Origin: Geothrix rubra
Lineage (GTDB): Bacteria > Acidobacteriota > Holophagae > Holophagales > Holophagaceae
Length of the DNA stretch: 64,000 bases
Direction: 5' to 3'
Assembly: GCF_030268065.1 (NCBI RefSeq)
Contig: NZ_BSDD01000003.1
Coordinates: 1-64,000, forward strand
This document shows positions 51,770 to 61,111 of the stretch, piece after piece. Every line of letters begins with the position of its first letter. The first letter of the stretch is position 1. Position numbers and translations under genes: made by a program. Below the pieces are notes generated by a model, which saw only the letters and a program-made list of their open reading frames with translations, searched no databases and was not told where the DNA came from.

Positions 51770-51976
51770 TCAGCTCTTCTTGGCCTTGGGGCAGTCCGCC
51801 TTCTTCGGGCAGTCCTTCTGGCCCTTGCAGGCGGCCTTGTCGCCCTTGGGACACTTGCTGCAGTCCTTGCACGCCTGGGGGCAGCCGGCCTTCTTCGGGC
51901 AATCCTTGGGCGCGTTCTGCGCGAAGGCCACCGTGGCGAAGGTGATCAGGGCGAGGGGGAGGAGGAGCTTCTTCAT
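51770..51976 (-). CDS. Small secreted Cys/Lys-rich peptide
   Basis: Peptide of 68 residues. GGAGA precedes the ATG (51974-51976), and MKKLLLPLALITFATVAFA is a signal peptide. The remaining about 48 residues hold eight cysteines and fourteen lysines, with repeated KDCPKKA units. Cysteines spaced C-x5-C-x3-C-x2-C-x2-C suggest metal binding or disulphides. I do not know the family. It lies upstream of the redox operon, separated by the hairpin, and divergent from a dehydrogenase gene. Confidence 0.7.
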   Translation of the reverse strand: MKKLLLPLALITFATVAFAQNAPKDCPKKAGCPQACKDCSKCPKGDKAACKGQKDCPKKADCPKAKKS

Positions 51977-52058
51977 GGGATCTCCGGGTAGGGACAACCA
52001 GACTACCTCGGCAGGGGAGGAGAAAACCGTCACAACCGCCCCCAGATAGACTGGCCCC

Positions 52059-53000
52059 ATGCGCCTGGCCGTCCTGCATCACCGTCCACAGGAATGGGCA
52101 TCTGCCCTGCAGGATGCCGAGCCCCGGCTTGAGATCCAGAGCTGGCATCCCCGGGAACTGGAGACCCTGGACCACGGCTGGCTCGCCCGGGCCGAGGGCC
52201 TCTTCTGCTGGCGGCTGCCGGCGGGGCTGGTGGCCCGCCTGCCGAACCTGCGCTGGATCCAGAACAGCGGCGCCGGCGTGGATCACCTGCTTTCGGATCC
52301 TGAACTCCCGCCGGACCTTCCCATCTCCCGGGCGGATGGGGCCTTCGGCTTCTGGATGGCGCGGTACGTGGCAGGCCACTTGCTCGCCGGGGCCCAGCGC
52401 CTGCAGCCCTGCGCCGAGGCCCAGGGAGCGGGACGGTGGGAGCCCTCGATCCTGCCGGAGGACCTCACGGGCGAACCGGCCCTCGTCGTCGGCTTCGGCC
52501 GCATCGGACGCCAGATCGGGCGGGCCCTCCAGGCGCTGGGGCTGGCCGTGACCGGCGTCGTGCGGACCCCACGGCCGGATCCCGAGTTCCCCCTGGTGGG
52601 CCTGCCGGACCTCCGCTCCCGCCTGGGCGCCGCCCGCGTGCTGGTGCTGGCGGCACCGCTCACGCCCGCCACCCGGGGTCTCGTGGACGCGCCTCTGCTC
52701 GGCCACGGAAACGGCCAGCTCACCCTCTTCAACGTGGGGCGTGGCGAGCTGGTGGACACCGACGCCCTGCTCGCGGCCCTGGCGCAGGGCACCCTCGGCC
52801 GGGCCGTGCTGGACGTCTTCCCCGAGGAGCCCCTGCCCGCGGAGTCGCCCCTCTGGCGCCATCCCGGCGTGACCGTGACCCCCCACCACAGCGGGCCCAG
52901 CACCCCGCGCCAGCTGATCCCGGACATCCTCCCGAACCTGCGCGCCTTCGCCGAGGGACGGCCCATCCCCTCGGTCGTGGATCGCGCCCGGGGCTATTGA
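52059..53000 (+). CDS. D-2-hydroxyacid dehydrogenase family protein
   Basis: NAD(P)-dependent dehydrogenase of 313 residues. The cofactor motif is VVGFGRIGRQIG, and the catalytic triad is Arg in NVGRGELVD, Glu in VFPEEPLP and His in TPHHSGPS. The substrate (glyoxylate, hydroxypyruvate or phenylpyruvate types) cannot be told. The TGA at 52998-53000 abuts a duplicated groEL terminator fragment, so its natural 3' end may have been replaced by the duplication. Confidence 0.9.
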   Translation: MRLAVLHHRPQEWASALQDAEPRLEIQSWHPRELETLDHGWLARAEGLFCWRLPAGLVARLPNLRWIQNSGAGVDHLLSDPELPPDLPISRADGAFGFWMARYVAGHLLAGAQRLQPCAEAQGAGRWEPSILPEDLTGEPALVVGFGRIGRQIGRALQALGLAVTGVVRTPRPDPEFPLVGLPDLRSRLGAARVLVLAAPLTPATRGLVDAPLLGHGNGQLTLFNVGRGELVDTDALLAALAQGTLGRAVLDVFPEEPLPAESPLWRHPGVTVTPHHSGPSTPRQLIPDILPNLRAFAEGRPIPSVVDRARGY

Positions 53001-53251
53001 AAAAGGCCCCGCTCGCGCGGGGCCTTTCCACCAACCGTGACGCGGCTGATCAATACATGTCTTCCATGCCGCCCATGCCGGGGCCCGCGGGGGCGGGAGC
53101 CTTGGGCTCGGGCAGCTCGGTGATGATCGCCTCGGTGGTGAGCATCATGGCGGCCACGGAAGCGCCGGCGCCGAAGGCGCACGCAGCATCATCCGCAGGG
53201 CGGACTTGGTCACCTTGGCGGGATCGACCACGCCGAACTTCACCATGTCGC
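52999..53251 (-). pseudogene. Duplicated groEL 3'-end fragment with terminator
   Basis: This matches 53363-53592, which is the terminator and C-terminal coding end of groEL. It encodes the same GroEL tail ([20 protein letters not shown] and [11 protein letters not shown]). It differs by one base (CCAACCG versus CCAACTG) and by replacement of GCGTT (53529-53533) with 28 nt (53165-53192). Homology stops after CATGTCGC. It lacks most of groEL and cannot make a chaperonin. Confidence 0.9.
53165..53192. repeat. 28-nt replacement inside the groEL fragment
   Basis: Where intact groEL reads GCGTT, the fragment has a 28-nt sequence containing hairpin GCGCC-GAA-GGCGC (53168-53180) and ACGCAGCATCAT. 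It resembles the GCCGAAGGCG and GCGCAGC motifs near other palindromes of the window. A small palindromic insertion is one explanation. Confidence 0.6.
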
Positions 53252-53362
53252 GACCCTGTGGGTCGCGCAGCAGGCTCCGGTGGAGCCTGCGAAGCGGGGC
53301 CCCACAGGGAGCGAATCACGACCGGCAGAGCAGCCCCCGAAATCTCCCCTCCCCTTCATCAC
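53252..53362. repeat. Hairpin-rich spacer between the two groEL 3' ends
   Basis: The spacer carries CGCGACCC-TGT-GGGTCGCG overlapping the break, then GCGCAGCA, then GCAGGCTCC-GGT-GGAGCCTGC, then GGGGCCCC. CCCTGTGGG and CCCACAGGG at the two ends are also complementary. No open frame of note. This looks like a composite palindromic element (REP/BIME-like). Confidence 0.65.
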
Positions 53363-53391
53363 GAAAAAGGCCCCGCTCGCGCGGGGCCTTT
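53363..53391 (-). terminator. groL: groEL intrinsic terminator
   Basis: Stem AAAGGCCCCGC (53366-53376) pairs with GCGGGGCCTTT (53381-53391). On the minus strand it runs into TTTTTCG, 20 bases after the groEL stop. A second copy is at 53002-53027. Confidence 0.85.
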
Positions 53392-53413
53392 CCACCAACT
53401 GTGACGCGGCTGA

Positions 53414-55054
<1,641 letters not shown>

Positions 55055-55069
55055 TCAGAAAAGGGATAA

Positions 55070-55140
55070 ACCACGAAGACCACGAAGACAGCAACAGGAG
55101 CCCGAAGGTTTTTCTTCGTGGTCTTTCCGTCTTCGTGGTG
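55070..55140. repeat. Inverted CCACGAAGACCACGAAG repeat between groES and groEL
   Basis: AAGACCACGAAGA at 55076-55088 is exactly complementary to TCTTCGTGGTCTT at 55113-55125. Further partial copies of CCACGAAG lie outside. It falls in the groES-groEL intergenic message, where a hairpin could affect processing or stability. Confidence 0.7.
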
Positions 55141-55147
55141 AGTTTCC

Positions 55148-55435
55148 TTAGCCGACGATCGCCAGGATCTCGTCCTCGCGGACGATGACGTGGTCCACGC
55201 CGTCGATCTTCACTTCCGTGCCGCTGTACTTGCCGATCAGCACCTTCTGGCCGGCCTTCACGGACATGGGGTTGCGGGTCCCGTTCTCGTTGATCTTGCC
55301 TTCGCCGACGGCCACCACCTCGGCCTCCATGGGCTTCTCCTTGGCGGTGTCGGGGATGATGATGCCGCCCTTGACGACTTCGGCGGGGTCCACGCGCTTG
55401 AGCACAACGCGGTCGGACAGGGGCTTGATGGCCAT
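55148..55435 (-). CDS. groS: Co-chaperonin GroES
   Basis: Lid of the GroEL folding chamber, 95 residues. The start IKPLSDRVVLKRVDPAE and the mobile-loop region GGIIIPDTAKEKPMEAEV are canonical, as is KVLIGKYSGTEVKIDG. AGGAG precedes the ATG. It is the first gene of the operon, downstream of the CIRCE operator. Confidence 0.98.
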   Translation of the reverse strand: MAIKPLSDRVVLKRVDPAEVVKGGIIIPDTAKEKPMEAEVVAVGEGKINENGTRNPMSVKAGQKVLIGKYSGTEVKIDGVDHVIVREDEILAIVG

Positions 55436-55474
55436 GAGACCTCCTTGGATGAAAGAAAGAACGATGGGTTGCTG

Positions 55475-55501
55475 TTAGCACTCAACCACAGCGAGTGCCA
55501 A
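55475..55501 (-). promoter_or_regulatory. CIRCE operator of groES-groEL
   Basis: TTAGCACTC-N9-GAGTGCCAA matches the CIRCE consensus TTAGCACTC-N9-GAGTGCTAA with one mismatch. It is the binding site of the heat-shock repressor HrcA. A TTGACG-like -35 element lies upstream at 55525-55530 on the minus strand, with GAGACT near 55502-55507 at 17-base spacing. Confidence 0.9.
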
Positions 55502-55647
55502 GTCTCTCAGCCCTCCCGAAGTCCCGTCAAGGCCAAAGGTGGGAGGAGGAGCAAAATTTGAGTGCATTCAATTAATATTTTCTTCTATTTCTGTTAATTC
55601 CTTGGCCCGGGGCCCGTACCCCGCGTCCGGGGTGTACGCTGGAATCC
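55502..55647. promoter_or_regulatory. Divergent promoter region between groES and zinc-ribbon gene
   Basis: Between CIRCE and the ATG at 55648. Contains the likely groES promoter and a strikingly AT-rich run at about 55555-55600 (AATTAATATTTTCTTC), which may hold the promoter of the rightward gene. No further operator is seen. Confidence 0.45.
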
Positions 55648-56346
55648 ATGGATCTGCTGCCCATCCTTCGCGATCTCCAGGCCACCCTGGACTACCTCCG
55701 GACCATCGAGCGGGATCTCGCTGCCCTGCCTCCGGATCTGGCCGCCCTGGACACCCGCCTGAAGAGCCTCGCCAAGCAGGGCACCGACAAGGCCAAGGCC
55801 CTGGAGTCGGCCCGGGTCCAGATCCAGACCCGGAGCAAGGACCTGGCCGCCGCCCAGAAGGAGGAGGAGCGCGCCCGTACGGCCCTGAAGGCCACCAGCC
55901 AGAAGGTCCACTACACCGCCGCCATCCGCGAGCTGGACGAGAAGGAGCGCCAGAAGGCCCAGATCGCCAAGCCGCTGAAGGCCCTGGAGACCCAGGCGGA
56001 GGCCCTCGAGGCCGCCCTGGCCGCGCTGGAATCCGAGCGGGCCGGCCTCCAGGCCCAGTTCGACGAATTGCATGCGGTCTTCCTCGAGGAGCACGGCAAC
56101 CAGGTGGCCGCCCGCACCCAGCTCCTGGCCAAGCAGGCTGAGCTGGAGGCCCACCTGCCCGAGGCGGAGCGGACCCGCTTCCACCGCCTGCTGGGCGGTC
56201 GCCAGGGCAAGGCCCTCGCCGCCGTGGAGAACGGCGCCTGCACGGGCTGCCGCGTGAAGCTGCGCGGCCCCTACCTGTCGGCCCTCCGCGAGGCGAAGGA
56301 GATCCTCGCCTGCGAGTCCTGCCAGCGCATCCTCTTCCTGCCGTGA
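55648..56346 (+). CDS. Coiled-coil protein with C-terminal C4-type zinc ribbon
   Basis: Protein of 232 residues. About 175 residues form a long antiparallel coiled coil (many Leu/Ala/Lys/Glu heptads). The C-terminus has ACTGCRVKL and LACESCQRILFLP, a four-cysteine zinc ribbon. This fits the DUF164/zf-RING_7 family (CT398-like). Its role is poorly known; partners proposed in the family include secretion and flagellar components. It overlaps the next gene by four bases. Confidence 0.85.
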   Translation: MDLLPILRDLQATLDYLRTIERDLAALPPDLAALDTRLKSLAKQGTDKAKALESARVQIQTRSKDLAAAQKEEERARTALKATSQKVHYTAAIRELDEKERQKAQIAKPLKALETQAEALEAALAALESERAGLQAQFDELHAVFLEEHGNQVAARTQLLAKQAELEAHLPEAERTRFHRLLGGRQGKALAAVENGACTGCRVKLRGPYLSALREAKEILACESCQRILFLP

Positions 56347-57008
56347 CCCTGGCCGAGCGCATCGAGGGCCTGCGGGCCCGCATCGCCCGCGCCTGCTCGG
56401 CGGCCGGACGGGATCCGCAGGCCGTGGAGCTGCTCCCCGTCTCCAAGAAGCAGCCGCTGGCGCTGATCCGCGAAGCCGCCGACCTCGGGTTCACCCGCTT
56501 CGGCGAGAACTACGTGCAGGAGGGCGCAGTCAAGGCGGAGGCTGCGCCCGACCTGGACTTCGTACTGCTGGGCCCTCTCCAGCGGAACAAGGCCAAACCC
56601 GCGCTCCTGGCCTTCCGCGAGATCCTCAGCCTCGACCGCCCCGAGCTTGCCGAGCGCCTGCGCCGGCTCGCGGAGGAACTCGACGTGGTGCGCCCGGTGT
56701 GGATCCAGGTGGACCTCTGGGGCGAGGCCACCAAGCTGGGCGGCTGCGCGGAGGCCGACCTCCCGTCCCTGCTGGACGCCCTGGGCGGCGACCCGCGGCT
56801 CCCCCTCCAGGGCCTCCTGGCCATCCCGCCCCCTGACGTCCCGGCGGCCTTCGCCCAGCTCGCCGCCCTCCGCGAGCGCCTGCAGCAGGGCCTCGGTCGA
56901 CCGCTCCGCCTCAGCATGGGCATGAGCGCCGACCTGGAGGCCGCCATCGCCGCCGGCTCGGACCAGATCCGCATCGGCACGGCGTTCTTCGGCGAGCGGG
57001 TCCGCTGA
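56343..57008 (+). CDS. PLP homeostasis protein (YggS/PLPHP family)
   Basis: PLP-binding protein of 221 residues starting at GTG in the previous stop. The Schiff-base lysine is in VELLPVSKKQP, and GFTRFGENYVQE follows. The family motif usually read as GHLQRNK is GPLQRNK here (His to Pro). The C-terminal LSMGMSADLEAAIAAGSDQIRIGTAFFG, shown by its SMGMSAD core, matches the phosphate-binding region. It keeps free PLP low rather than catalysing a reaction. Confidence 0.93.
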   Translation: MTLAERIEGLRARIARACSAAGRDPQAVELLPVSKKQPLALIREAADLGFTRFGENYVQEGAVKAEAAPDLDFVLLGPLQRNKAKPALLAFREILSLDRPELAERLRRLAEELDVVRPVWIQVDLWGEATKLGGCAEADLPSLLDALGGDPRLPLQGLLAIPPPDVPAAFAQLAALRERLQQGLGRPLRLSMGMSADLEAAIAAGSDQIRIGTAFFGERVR

Positions 57009-57087
57009 TCCGCGGCCCTGTCCCCCGGTAGGGCCTCGCGGTTCCCGGCCCTTCGTGGTTCGATGGCGGTTTCCCACCGGAGTCCCC

Positions 57088-57510
57088 ATGACCACCCTCC
57101 AGACCGCCACGGCCACGCTGCCCGTTTCCGCCGACGCGCTGTACGCCTTCCTGTCCGACCTGTCGAAGCACCGCGCCTTCCTGGAACCCGCCGCCCAGAA
57201 CTTCCAGGGCGAGGCCGACCGACACAGCTACGTCATCGAGGTCATGGGCATGAAGATGCCCCAGGAGCTGGTGGTGAAGGAGCGTGTCCCCGGGCAGCGT
57301 GTGAGCCTCCTGCCCGGCGGCAAGAAGATGTTCGACCACGAGCTGCGCTTCGAGATCGCCGCCAGCGGCAGCGGCAGCACCCTGCGCCTCGTGGACGAGG
57401 CCGACATCCCCGCCATGATGAAGATGATGGGCGCCGAGAAGCTCCTCCAGGGCCAGCTCGACACCGCCCTGGCGCGGATCCAGGAGCTGGCGGCGCAGGG
57501 GAGGATCTAG
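57088..57510 (+). CDS. SRPBCC (START-like) family protein
   Basis: Protein of 140 residues. The ATG at 57088 follows GGAG by five bases. TLPVSADALYAFLSDLSKH and a beta-rich middle followed by a long C-terminal helix fit the SRPBCC fold (polyketide cyclase/START-like), which binds hydrophobic ligands. Short Met-rich patches (VMGMKMPQE, MMKMMGAE) occur. The ligand is unknown. Confidence 0.75.
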   Translation: MTTLQTATATLPVSADALYAFLSDLSKHRAFLEPAAQNFQGEADRHSYVIEVMGMKMPQELVVKERVPGQRVSLLPGGKKMFDHELRFEIAASGSGSTLRLVDEADIPAMMKMMGAEKLLQGQLDTALARIQELAAQGRI

Positions 57511-57523
57511 GACCCGGTCCCTC

Positions 57524-58522
57524 TCACAGGGTGCGGGTCACCTTCTGGAGGCTGGCTGGGGCATCGGGGTCCAATCCCAGCCGACCAGCCACCTCCACGC
57601 ACGCCATCTGGGAGAGGAAGGCGAACACGGCCGTGCGGGCCCAGGGCCCCCCGGGGACCGGAATGCGCAAGCCAGCTTCGCGGGGAGCCTCGGCACCGAC
57701 AATGAGGAAGGGCACCCCTCGGGACCGGAGCGTGGTGACCAGGGCCTGCCGGGTGGCATTCGGATCCTCCCCGCCCGAGAAGAGGATCACCCGATCCGTG
57801 GAATGGAACATGCCGATGGGCCCATGCAGGCATTCCGCTGTGGAGTAGCCGAAGGCGGCCATTCCCAGGCTCTCCTGGGTCTTCAGCGCTGCGTCCAGCG
57901 CCCCCGCACAGGAAGGCCCCCGGGCGACCCAGGCCACCGTCCGCCCCCCCTCCAGGAAAGTGGCCAGGGTCGACCCGGCCTCGCCTTCGAGGATGGCGTC
58001 CATGGCCTGCGCGGTCTCTTCTGCGGCCTGGACAAGGGGATAGCCCGCCAGGGCCGCGGCGGCGAAGAGCTGAGCGGCGAAGCTCTTGGTGGCCGGCACC
58101 GCCTGCTCCACTCCGCACTTCAGCCGGAAGACGGCATCCGCATGCTCCACCAGCCGGACGTCATCCCCCGGGGCCCCTGTCACGGCCACGGCCAGGGCTC
58201 CACGGGATCTGAGCCACCTGAGGGATTCGGCGATATCGGTGCTCTGGCCGGATGCGGAGAAGGCATAGACCACGGCATCGCTCCAGTCGGCCGCGGGCAG
58301 TTCCTGGGTGGTCAGCCAGGGGTGGAACGCGATGGGGTGCCGGCCGGTCCGCAGGGTGAGAAGGTAGGCACCGAAGGTGCAGGCATTCCCCGAACTGCCC
58401 CGCCCGATGAGCACCACACTGGGGCGGTGACCGCTGAGCTCACGGATCGACCGGGCTTGGGCCTCCCAGCCTTCGGCTTCCCTCCGGAGCATGGCCGGAG
58501 TCTCCAGGAGTTCCCGCCTCAT
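57524..58522 (-). CDS. SIS-domain sugar isomerase-like protein
   Basis: Protein of 332 residues with two SIS domains, like the isomerase half of GlmS. The sequence VVLIGRGSSGNACTFGAYLL and VPATKSFAAQLFAAAALAG are typical (GlmS has ATKSFTAQ); STAECLHGPIGMF lies in the second domain. The glutaminase half is missing, so it may be an AgaS- or FrlB-like aminosugar deaminase/isomerase or a regulator. The start at 58520-58522 is supported by the usual MxxEIxExP opening; an ATG at 58535-58537 (337 residues) is also possible. Confidence 0.85.
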   Translation of the reverse strand: MRRELLETPAMLRREAEGWEAQARSIRELSGHRPSVVLIGRGSSGNACTFGAYLLTLRTGRHPIAFHPWLTTQELPAADWSDAVVYAFSASGQSTDIAESLRWLRSRGALAVAVTGAPGDDVRLVEHADAVFRLKCGVEQAVPATKSFAAQLFAAAALAGYPLVQAAEETAQAMDAILEGEAGSTLATFLEGGRTVAWVARGPSCAGALDAALKTQESLGMAAFGYSTAECLHGPIGMFHSTDRVILFSGGEDPNATRQALVTTLRSRGVPFLIVGAEAPREAGLRIPVPGGPWARTAVFAFLSQMACVEVAGRLGLDPDAPASLQKVTRTL

Positions 58523-58865
58523 GTGGCGTCCCTTCATTCGGCCCCCTCTGCCCTGACCAGACGGAGCCGCCAGGCCTTCCCATGGCCTTCCCAGGGCAAG
58601 CCCATGCTGAGCCAGGACCAGGGCACGAAGGCCCAGGAACGGACGAGACCCGCGACGCAGCGTGGCACTCCAGCCTCGGCGGTCATGGTCCGATCCTAGC
58701 ACTTTCCAGGAAGGAGACCTCGGAAGGCTAGGCAGCTGCGGGGACCGAAAATGATATAAAAAGGCCCCCCCTGAAAGGATCTGGCCTCTCGGAGCATGAC
58801 CAGATATCAGGCACCATCCAGGTTGCCTTGGCCCACCTTCCTTCCATGCTCCTTCCGGAGGTTCC
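58523..58865. other. Divergent intergenic region before the DUF4139 gene
   Basis: A 343-base region between divergent genes. It contains a possible 50-residue open frame on the minus strand (58534-58686) and a TATAAAA run at 58754-58760 that may belong to the rightward promoter. No hairpin terminator or operator is apparent. Confidence 0.4.
58534..58686 (-). CDS. Candidate 50-residue leader ORF upstream of the SIS gene
   Basis: ATG at 58684-58686 opens a short frame (MTAEAGVPRCVAGLVRSWAF and on) whose TGA overlaps the alternative ATG of the SIS gene (ATGA, 58534-58537). The product is basic and Trp-rich. AGGAT lies seven bases upstream. Overlapping stops like this are common in the window, so it could be a coupled leader, but chance is not excluded. 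Confidence 0.2.
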   Translation of the reverse strand: MTAEAGVPRCVAGLVRSWAFVPWSWLSMGLPWEGHGKAWRLRLVRAEGAE

Positions 58866-60296
58866 ATGCGCCCCGCCCTGCTGCTCGCCGCCCTGCCCGC
58901 GCTCCTGGTCGCCCAGGAGACGGCCACCACCCTGAAGGACCAGAAGGCCCTGGCGGTGACCATCTACAACGACAACCTGGCCCTGGTGAAGGACACCCGG
59001 GAGGTGCGGCTGCCGAAGGGCGAGGCGCGGCTGGCCTTCGAGGAGGTGTCGGCCCAGATCCGCCCGGAGACGGCGCTGCTGCGGAACCTCACGGCGCCGA
59101 AGGACTTCTGGGTGGCGGAGCAGAACTTCGACTTCGACCTGCTCACGCCCCAGAAGCTGCTGGACAAGCACGTGGGGAAGCAGGTGACGGTGGTGCGTAG
59201 CGTACCCAACGCGGAGGGCGCCGGGTCGAAGGAGGTCCGCGAGCCGGCCACGGTGCTGGCCACCAACGGCGGCGTGGTGCTGCAGTTCGCGGACCGCATC
59301 GAGACCAGCATCCCCGGCCGCATCGTCTATCCCGGCGTGCCGGCCAACCTGCGGGCCCGGCCCACCCTGGTCATCAGCCTCCACAGCGGCGCCGAGAAGG
59401 CCCAGCAGCTGGAGCTGAGCTACCTCACGGGGGGCCTCTCCTGGCGGGCCGACTACGTGGCCAACCTGGCCCCCGACGAGAAGACCCTGGATCTGAGCGG
59501 CTGGGTGACCCTCACCAACCAGAGCGGCGCCGCCTATCCCAATGCCACGCTGCAGCTGGTGGCCGGGGACGTGAACCGGGTGCAGGAGCGCCGGATGGAG
59601 GGCCTGGCCATGTTGGCTCCTGCCGCCAAAGCCATGGACAGGGCGCCCCAGATGCAGGAGGAGGGCCTCTTCGAATACCACCTCTACACCCTGGACCGCC
59701 CCACCACCCTGGCCGTGAACCAGACCAAGCAGGTGGCGCTGCTCAGCGCCGGCTCGGTGCCAGTGAAGAAGGAGTACGTGCTGCTGGGCCAGCCCTACTA
59801 CTACACCGGCAGCTACGGCGACCTGGGGACCGCGCAGAAGGTGGGCGTCTTCGTGGCCTTCGACAACCGGGAATCCAGCCGCCTGGGCATGCCCCTGCCC
59901 AAGGGCATCATCCGGGTGTACAAGCGCGACAGCGAGGGCCGGGCCCAGTTCGTGGGCGAGGACCAGATCGACCACACGCCCAGGAACGAGCAGGTGCGCC
60001 TGAAGCTGGGCGACGCCTTCGATGTCACCGCCCACCGCAAGCAGACGGACTACAAGAGCCTGGGCCGTCAGGGCAAGTTCGGCAACGTCTCCGAGAGCGC
60101 CTACGAGATCGTGCTGAAGAACGCCAAGAAGGAGGCGGTCACGGTGGGCGTGCGGGAACCCCTGCCCGGCGACTGGGAGATGGTCCAGAGCAGCCACCCC
60201 TTCACCAAGGAGGACGCCCACACCGCCCAGTTCAAGGTGGAGGTCCCCGCGGAGGGCAGCGCCACGCTGACCTACCGGATCCGGGTGAAGTGGTAG
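58866..60296 (+). CDS. Secreted DUF4139-domain protein
   Basis: Protein of 476 residues with signal peptide MRPALLLAALPALLVAQ. The N-terminal beta region (VTIYNDNLALVKDTREVRLP) and the later YLTGGLSWRADYVANLAPDEK with DLSGWVTLTNQSGAAYPNATL match DUF4139. The C-terminal tail reads ATLTYRIRVKW. The fold is probably extracellular beta-sandwich. Function unknown. GGAGG lies before the ATG. It precedes the Bat-type operon by 50 bases. Confidence 0.88.
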   Translation: MRPALLLAALPALLVAQETATTLKDQKALAVTIYNDNLALVKDTREVRLPKGEARLAFEEVSAQIRPETALLRNLTAPKDFWVAEQNFDFDLLTPQKLLDKHVGKQVTVVRSVPNAEGAGSKEVREPATVLATNGGVVLQFADRIETSIPGRIVYPGVPANLRARPTLVISLHSGAEKAQQLELSYLTGGLSWRADYVANLAPDEKTLDLSGWVTLTNQSGAAYPNATLQLVAGDVNRVQERRMEGLAMLAPAAKAMDRAPQMQEEGLFEYHLYTLDRPTTLAVNQTKQVALLSAGSVPVKKEYVLLGQPYYYTGSYGDLGTAQKVGVFVAFDNRESSRLGMPLPKGIIRVYKRDSEGRAQFVGEDQIDHTPRNEQVRLKLGDAFDVTAHRKQTDYKSLGRQGKFGNVSESAYEIVLKNAKKEAVTVGVREPLPGDWEMVQSSHPFTKEDAHTAQFKVEVPAEGSATLTYRIRVKW

Positions 60297-60346
60297 GCGA
60301 AGGAGGGGCATGGGCCCGGCGCCGACCTGCGCCATACTGAACCCCC

Positions 60347-61111
60347 ATGCCCCTGCCCGCCCGGTTCCTCGCCCGCCTGCGCCGTCTGCCCCTGCGCCTG
60401 CGCGGACGCCTGGGCGGCGGCACGGAGGGGCTGCATCCCTCCACCTTCAAGGGCGCCGGCCTCACCTTCGTGGAGAACCGGCCCTACGTGCCGGGGGACG
60501 ATCCGCGCTTCATCAACTGGCCCCTGACGGCCCGCACGGGCGAGCCGATCATGAAGCGGTTCGAGGCCAGCCGGGACCTCGTGCTGTGGCTGGTGGTGGA
60601 TCCCTCGCCCTCCATGTTCCTGGGCGACCCCGTCTCACCGCTGCGCTGGGCCCTGGAGCTCTGCGGGGCGGCCTTCGCCACCCTCCAGGCCACCGGCGAT
60701 CGCCTGGGGCTCATCGTGCCCGGGGACGGCCGCACGCCCGCCCTGCGCCTCGCGCCGAAGCGCGGACGGGTCCACGGTCTCCGCCTCCTGGAGACCCTGG
60801 TGGAGCGCGGCCCGTCGAGGCCCACCGAGGCCGCCTGGCGGGAGGCCCTGGGGCGCTGGGGCGAGCACGGCAAGGGCCACCGGCTCTGGCTCTTCAGCAA
60901 CGGGGCCGGCCTCCAGGGCCTGGCCCCCCTCCTCAAGCCCCTGGCGGCGCGGCACCGCGTGGTCTGGTTCCAGCCCACCGAACCCCGCAGCCGCTGGTCG
61001 GTGGACTGGCCGGATCCCGGGTTCGCGCCCACCATCGAACGCCAGTCCTGGGACCTGGCGGAGGATCCCGTGGTGAAGCTCAACGCCTGGCTGCGGGCGG
61101 GGGGCGCATGA
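60347..61111 (+). CDS. DUF58 domain protein of the Bat operon
   Basis: Protein of 254 residues. The motif VENRPYVPGDDPRFINWPLTAR (shown by its YxPGDD..INW core) is the DUF58 signature, and LVLWLVVDPSPSM follows as a degenerate vWA-like motif. DUF58 proteins usually act with MoxR ATPase and vWA (Bat) proteins. The MoxR gene is not in the window. It overlaps the next gene by four bases. Confidence 0.9.
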   Translation: MPLPARFLARLRRLPLRLRGRLGGGTEGLHPSTFKGAGLTFVENRPYVPGDDPRFINWPLTARTGEPIMKRFEASRDLVLWLVVDPSPSMFLGDPVSPLRWALELCGAAFATLQATGDRLGLIVPGDGRTPALRLAPKRGRVHGLRLLETLVERGPSRPTEAAWREALGRWGEHGKGHRLWLFSNGAGLQGLAPLLKPLAARHRVVWFQPTEPRSRWSVDWPDPGFAPTIERQSWDLAEDPVVKLNAWLRAGGA

